Made by a program: the position numbers and the translations under genes. The notes under the pieces are model-generated. The model had not been told where the DNA came from, did not search any database, and saw only the letters and a program-made list of their open reading frames with translations. DNA of 64,000 bases from Plantago ovata (taxonomy: Eukaryota; Streptophyta; Magnoliopsida; Lamiales; Plantaginaceae), in the NCBI GenBank assembly GCA_028274465.1, contig CM051455.1, positions 45,029,129-45,093,128 of the forward strand. Direction: 5' to 3'. Shown piece after piece: positions 58,462-64,000 of the stretch (its first letter is position 1; every line of letters begins with the position of its first letter).

Positions 58462-59456
58462 GGGTCATTTGCATATGGTACCCTTGTTAGTGTTTTTAAT
58501 TACATCGAGGCCCCCCTTAGTCCGGAGTTTACATCCATACCCTGACTAGATGAAATTAATTACATTTGGATCCACGAACTTGACTTTTCGCGAACTTATT
58601 CATTGAAATTACTTTTTTACCCTTAGTCAATTATTAGATTTTTAAGTTGACCAAACAATTTGAGATTTTGTTTATTACACTTTTAACCCAAATATTTTCA
58701 TTTTCACAAACTTAACACTATTTATTTAAAAACGAACCCATGTAATTTAACAATATTTAAAAATGGTCTAAAAACTTATTTAAAAACAAACCCTATAAAA
58801 AAATATATTTCAATATAGTCCTAAATTATTAAAAAAAAAAAAGCAAAAAAATAAAATAAAATCGGTTCCGATCGATTGCAGCTCCAAATCGGAGTTGTTA
58901 AACAACTCCAGATCGGAGCTGTTACAACTTCGATCCGGAACTGTTAACAGCTCCGGATCTGGAGCTGTTACAGCTCCAGATCGGAGCTGTAACAGCTCCA
59001 AACCAGAGCTGTTAACAGTTCCGGATTGGAGCTGTAACAGCTCCGATCCGGAGCTGTTTAACAGCTCCAAATCGGAGATGTACAACTCCGATTTGGAGCT
59101 GTTTAAACAGCTCCAAATCGGAGCTTTACAGCTCCGATTTTGGGGCTATACAGTCCCAAAATCGGAGCTGTTACAGCTCCGACGCCGGTACCGAAATTAT
59201 TCCGGTACCGGAATTGATGAAGAAGAAGATGGGAAAATAAAAATAAAAATAAAAATAAGAAGAGTTAAGGGTATTAAAAACTCAATTTTTCTTTTTTGGA
59301 GCTAAGGCCGCGTTTGGATGAACTGGAATGAACAGTGCCGCTTTTTTTAGTCAACACAAAATGGGGGTAATGGGGCTATATGTAATTCTGGGACTAACGG
59401 GGTGGTAGATGCAAAGAGGTGTCCCAGTACGTAGGGGTACCATATGATATTTACCC
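58462..59456. mobile_element. Non-autonomous Mutator-like element (MULE) with 9-bp target duplication
   Basis: 995 bp with inverted ends GGGTCATTTGCATATGGTAC and (right end, reverse complement) GGGTAAATATCATATGGTAC. An exact 9-bp direct repeat TTTTATTTT at 58453-58461 and 59457-59465 is the Mutator signature. There is no transposase. Its middle holds the palindrome array described separately. It is inserted in the MITE at 58278-59588. Confidence 0.85.
58876..59190. repeat. Array of near-palindromic GGAGCTGTTACAGCTCC units
   Basis: About fifteen units of ~20 bp alternate GATCSGAGCTGTTA and ACAGCTCCRAATCGG-type halves, so nearly every junction is itself a short inverted repeat. The array lies inside the MULE at 58462-59456. 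Single-stranded forms would fold into many alternative hairpins. Open frames through it are an artefact of the repeat. Confidence 0.9.
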
Positions 59457-59645
59457 TTTTATTTTTACAAGATACCAACATGTTTTTTTGCAACATTTTT
59501 AATAACAAAATTGATGAATATCACATTTTTTTAATATGTGTGAAAATGCTAAAACATCTTTACATTCAATTCAATTCAGGAGGGAGTAAAAAACAACAAA
59601 CGTAACTATGAGATAGAGTCTTTCTAAAAAAAAAAGGAAAAAAAT

Positions 59646-60350
59646 TGATAAAACCCCCTAAACTATTACTTATTTGATATTTTGCCCCCCAAACTTATTA
59701 ATTTGATGATTAACCCCCTCAATTATTATACTTTTAAGACAATGTCCCCGAAGTGACTTTTTTAGTTAAGTAAATAGATAAAATAATATATGTAGGTCTT
59801 TAATATTTATTCATATTTCATGGTTACAAAGTTATATTTCACATGTAAAAAATTACAAAATATATTTCCTCCGTAATTACTTTATATTGACCTTTTCAAG
59901 TTATTTTTGCCACAAATTACTTTAAATTACATTGAAAAATATATAAATAATATTATATTTATCATCAAAGTACTTTAAGTATAGTTTCACAATATTTTTA
60001 TATATTTGTTTACATTATAAATTAATTAAAAGCAATTCGTTGTAAAAATATTTTCGAAACATTTAATTAAAAAAAAAGTAATGGAGGATGAACTAATTAT
60101 AAATTATTTGAAAACTATAAAATAAAGTTTGAACGACACTTAAACATCATGATAATCGACAAAAATAAATTTTGTATCACAACATCTAAAAAATTAACAT
60201 ATTTGGTTGATTTATTAAGAGTTTATTATTAAATTTATTAACTTGGGGGGGAATTGTCTCAAAAACATAATTGTTGAGGAGGTTAATGACCAAATTTATT
60301 AGTTTGGGGGGCATAGTCTCAAAACATTAATAGTTGATGAGGTTTGATCC
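59646..60350. mobile_element. TIR element with long (about 80-120 bp) inverted ends
   Basis: The left end (GATAAAACCCCCTAAACTATT, then TTTTGCCCCCCAAACTTATT, then TTAACCCCCTCAATTATTAT) is the imperfect inverse of the right end (GTTTGGGGGGCATAGTCTCA, GTTGATGAGGTTTGATCC). The middle ~500 bp is AT-rich and non-coding. Long inverted ends suggest a MULE-type non-autonomous element, but I cannot identify a target duplication. Confidence 0.6.
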
Positions 60351-60555
60351 GTTTTTTTAAAAAAAAAAACTATGAGAGAGAGATAGAGTACTAATTTGTA
60401 ACTGGGCCATATTTTGAGGGTGATTATGAAATTATGCCTGGAAAATTTACCAAAATGCAAAATCCAGTCTCATTTTCTTGCAAGATCCCCATCCCATCAT
60501 CACTGTTTCTAGGGTTTTAGGATTCACAAATAACACAGCCCAGAAGGTTACAAAA

Positions 60556-60816
60556 ATGGCGATGTCTCAGCTGTGCAACGCGGCGGTGCGGCGAATGACA
60601 GCGGCGATCGAACAGAGAGTTGCGTTTTCATCTCTCGCGTCACCATCATCTCCGATTCTGTGTGGTCGAGGTGACAAGAAGACGAAGAAAGGTAAGAGAT
60701 TCAAAGGTTCGTATGGAAATTGCCGGCCGAAGAGGGAGAAGAAAATTGAGAGGATTAAGGATAGGATCGAGGTTCCCAGGTCTACTCCATGGCCTCTCCC
60801 TTTCAAACTTATCTAG
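60556..60816 (+). CDS. Small ribosomal subunit protein bTHXm (S31), mitochondrial
   Basis: An 86-residue protein of the THX/S31 family that is part of the small subunit of plant mitochondrial ribosomes. The N-terminal ~45 residues ([20 protein letters not shown] and on) form a basic, alanine-rich targeting sequence. The mature part starts at [19 protein letters not shown] and ends [14 protein letters not shown], both strongly conserved in the family. Starting at 60556 (AAAATGGCG context) gives the usual family N-terminus; an in-frame ATG 26 codons upstream at 60478 lies in what is probably leader. Single coding exon. No sign of damage. Confidence 0.93.
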   Translation: MAMSQLCNAAVRRMTAAIEQRVAFSSLASPSSPILCGRGDKKTKKGKRFKGSYGNCRPKREKKIERIKDRIEVPRSTPWPLPFKLI

Positions 60817-63800
60817 ATATTTTTTATGAATCTGTGAAATTGAAGTTCTGTTTTTCACTAATTATCAGAACATTTTGTTTGCACATTGATGAATTTAACG
60901 TATCGTTCGCTTTATGCTTTAATTTGAGATTCGAATAGCGTTCTGCTTATCTTAGTTAAGTGAACCTAGCTGATTTGTGAGCTTCAGATTGTATTGTATG
61001 TTTTGAAAAATCAACCAATAAGAATGTGTAGTTCAGCTGAAATGAGGATATAATCGATTTCGTTGTTTGAGATATTGATCATGTTGTGCTTCGTTGCTTG
61101 AATAGTTTTATCAGTGCCTTTATGCTTGAGCTAAGCTTTGTCTGAGATACGCTTTAACCTTAGTTAGCAATAAAATTAGATAGTCTAGATTGAAACTGAC
61201 AATGAGCATCTAGCTGGTTTTGGAGATTGCGATTATCTGTATACTGTATTGCCATAAGCGTAGAGCCTGATTTGTGGAGTTTCAGGATTAACAAACAAGG
61301 ATTGAGTGGTTTGAACTTGTATATTGTATCGTTGGACTATCAGCTTAGATAGGTGAAGATAGTGCTATGTGAGCTTGAGATTTCTTGTATATTGTATTGT
61401 TATGGCAACTGGAGCTTGTCTATTTCAAAACCAAGTAAGAATGTACATTTAAGCTGAAATGAGAATTTAAGTGATTTCTTTGTTGAAGATATTGATGTTT
61501 TGTTACTTCCAGCCAGATTTAAAAGCTTCCCAGCAACAATACCTTGTATTTTACAATCTTTTAACAATATAACGAGAATATTCTCTTTATGCTTAAGCTA
61601 AGTCGTGACTGAGATTTTAGATGCTTTTTGGACTTCCTGCCAGTTTCAAAAGCTTCCCGAGAACAACCTTATATTTGACAATCTTTTAATGGAAGTATTA
61701 TCTATATGCTTAAGCTAACATGTGATTGAGATTCTAGTCTTAATTAGTTAAAGACTGTGAAATTGGATGATAGAGTGGAAGTGACAACAGGCTGGTCTAA
61801 CTATCTCTAAGCTTTCGAGTAATTGTATACTGTCTCTATGAAGAGTAGAGCCATGTTTATGGACTTTCAAGATTGACAAAAAAGAATGGGTAGTTTGTTT
61901 GCGCTCAAATAAGGATTCACTCAATAACTTTTCTCTGAGTGATGTTATCTTGAATTGAGGAACAAGGAAGCAGTTTTTACTGTAGGTGGTTTGAGAAACC
62001 GTTTAAGATCATTTAGTTTGGCGTTATATTTCACGTCTAAGTGAGGCAGCTTTAAATTTGCATCCTTCCCCGCTTTTGCTGGTGGGTGGGGTGTTGGGGT
62101 TAGTGTTGTCAGATTCAGACACCTCAAGTTGATATCAGGTAAGGAAACTGGCTTAGGTAATCAACAGTTGCAGGTCGATACAAAGACTAAGACTCCTCGA
62201 TAGCTATTGGTTTTCTTTCTAGGTTTCAGTTAAGAAACTGGTTTAGGTTATAGAATTTCTTATATATGTGTTTGGTGTACAACATGGCCTAGGCCCTAGT
62301 ACGGTTTTTTTTCCTAGATATCTGGTAACTTTGTATCGACCTGCCACTTTTGATTGTTCTTTTCATATATTTGTGTTTACATTGACTGCAATGATATGCG
62401 CTTTCTTCTGCTACTTGCAGTGAACATTCACCCTTCTATGTGTAGTGTAGTGATTCTGTTCGTAGACCATGGAATGAATAAGATAGGAGGCTTGTAACCG
62501 GTCTGATATGTTACAGCTGTAATTTACTACCTGGAAATCTCAGCTCTTTTCTTGTTGGCTCTTGACTTGAATCATTATGTACAGTTACAGATGTATATGT
62601 GACTATGTGTACACTTCTTAAATCACCTCAAGCAGCCTTTTGTAACTAACCCAGCAAATTATATTTCGGCCTGTGCGTATTCATAAACTTGATTTTCAAC
62701 TGCCTTAAAATTAGCGAATCTGCTTGTTTTTGTACCCACATTACCATTGGGGGAAAGAAATGTTGGCTTATTTTGATGGGCATCGGTACATATGGCAGAT
62801 GAATAAAGGTGGTATCAAAGGTGAACGGTGCACAAGCAGCTACTTAACTTGATTTTAAATGGTCAAGTAATTACTCATTAATTAGCAGTACACAGAAAAT
62901 TATCACAACACATCACCGGAAACGTTTCTTTGCCGTTTCCCTTGGTTTCCGTTCCGAAACGTATTATTGCGGAAGCTTGAGGCAATATCACGTTTCCGTG
63001 CTGCATAGATTTAAAGTAATCTCATGCCCGGATACCGCACATAGATGGAATTGAACTGCAGATGAAAAACTAGCTCTGCAGTGAATGAATAGTTGGCTCG
63101 ATACAGTTCTCTTATTCTTATACGAATGAGCCGTAACAGTTGACCTATGAACTGACAGACCAAGTGTATGGAGGAACTTGTAGAGATCACTAGCATGGAA
63201 TAGCAAATACTTCTCCATCTTTATTTTCTATTTACTTCCTATTGTAGCTTACTTTAGTGTTACGTTACAAACTCTCCCCAAGCCTCCTATAGCTTTCCGA
63301 GTTCCAACTCATACTTTATCACTATTTTATTCTATCACATACTTTATCAACCAATTTCTACTTGTGCATTACTATGAAGCATGCGCACGATATTTAGGTG
63401 GAGTATTACTGATAAATACGTATTAAATACTCATACGCTTGAATAAGTGAAACAAACGTATTTCTTCCTTTTGTTGAATAAAATTGCTGTTTTTATTCTT
63501 TTCAGCAATCTTTTTTTTGGATATAACTGAAAGTTGGAAGACTCTATTCTTTTCAAGACTGTTTATAAATGAATCTTGGATGAGTCTTTTCTCTTTGGGG
63601 CTCATTATAAAGTCACTACATAGGTAAAGATTCAACAGAGTCATGATCTATTGAAATACTTAATTAAATATGAGTCTTTAATCTTAAAATATTAGAAGTG
63701 TATCATACAAAATGAACAAAAATATAAATATATACAAATAATTAAACGTATTTTTAACGTATTCGTATTTTAATATTTTAAATTTTGAAGTTTTTCGTAT

Positions 63801-64000
63801 TCGTATGGGTGCTGCATCTAGTTCCCACAAGCTCTCAATTTAATACTTATGTGAAATAGTAACGGGAGGAAGTACTTGAGACAGATGCTGTGAAAAACAA
63901 ACACATCTAGCAAGACAAGACGAATTCTTGGAAATTAATTTGACATAGCAGTAGCACTGAGCTGCAGCATGTATAAAGATTAGGCTGCATTATTAACGTG
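60817..64000. other. 3-prime flank and spacer with diverged direct repeats
   Basis: No protein gene is recognised. Between about 60940 and 61960 several phrases recur in direct order with divergence: AAGAATGT.NA.TT.AGCTGAAATGA at about 61021 and 61437, AAAAGCTTCCC at about 61520 and 61648, and a TTTCAAGATTGACAAAAAAGAATG / TTTCAGGATTAACAAACAAGG pair. This could be a long 3-prime UTR or intron of the bTHXm gene or old duplicated spacer. The last kilobase is AT-rich and unassigned. Confidence 0.45.

Larger units (their letters stand above)
58278..59588. mobile_element. Stowaway-like MITE split by a MULE
   Basis: The left end TACTCCATCCTGAATTGAAT and the right end ATTCAATTCAGGAGGGAGTA are inverted repeats. 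Without the MULE at 58462-59456 and its extra 9-bp duplication the MITE would be about 310 bp. Confidence 0.8.

Noticed and set aside
58810-59305. Open frames on both strands with SSGSELLQLRSG-type repeats
   Set aside because: They are translations of the palindromic DNA repeat, open on both strands because of its symmetry, with no start context or gene structure.

Overview
The window is plant nuclear DNA. It has spliced genes with GT/AG introns, AT-rich spacers and a plant-specific mix of transposons (Ty3/gypsy, Cassandra, CACTA, MULE, Stowaway-like MITEs, a tRNA-derived SINE, LINE tails). The two resistance genes look like the R1-type (late-blight R1 homologue) coiled-coil NLRs that are common in asterids. 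With the other genes this suggests an asterid, perhaps Lamiales. That placement is an inference from family resemblance only.

Layout, left to right. 170-4983: a young Ty3/gypsy element on the minus strand with intact LTRs and target duplication. 4989-15800: a gene-poor stretch with LINE 3-prime tails, an AT microsatellite, a SINE, MITEs and short tandem repeats. 15813-18438: an arginine decarboxylase gene (ADC) whose leader carries a GC-rich hairpin matching the known ADC box. 20389-32506: a cluster made by duplication, with two apparently complete NLR genes on the minus strand, one NB-ARC relic and two pieces of a PPR gene. 33909-35074: a MITE and a 43-bp GGT-rich minisatellite. 35911-38364: UFD1, nine coding exons on the plus strand. 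39522-44588: the complex I PSST/NDUFS7 subunit on the minus strand, two exons around a 4.4-kb intron. That intron holds ~0.3-kb tandem repeats and a very young non-autonomous LTR element with identical LTRs. 44845-60350: a dense nest of mobile DNA. It holds a Helitron end, a single CACTA end, a second Ty3/gypsy element of the same family as the first with a Cassandra TRIM inside it, a 208-bp tandem array, and a MULE with 9-bp target duplications inserted in a MITE and carrying a palindrome array. 60556-60816: the small mitochondrial ribosomal protein bTHXm (S31m). The right end is a spacer with diverged repeats.

The host genes do not form a pathway. They are unrelated housekeeping genes (polyamine synthesis, Cdc48/UFD1 protein turnover, mitochondrial complex I, mitochondrial ribosome) plus a small immune-receptor cluster. 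I did not find a clearly new multi-gene system. The items most worth checking are the ADC leader hairpin, the young LTR element in the NDUFS7 intron, the palindrome array inside the MULE, the NLR1-specific CC-linker insertion and the hairpin at 29298-29395.
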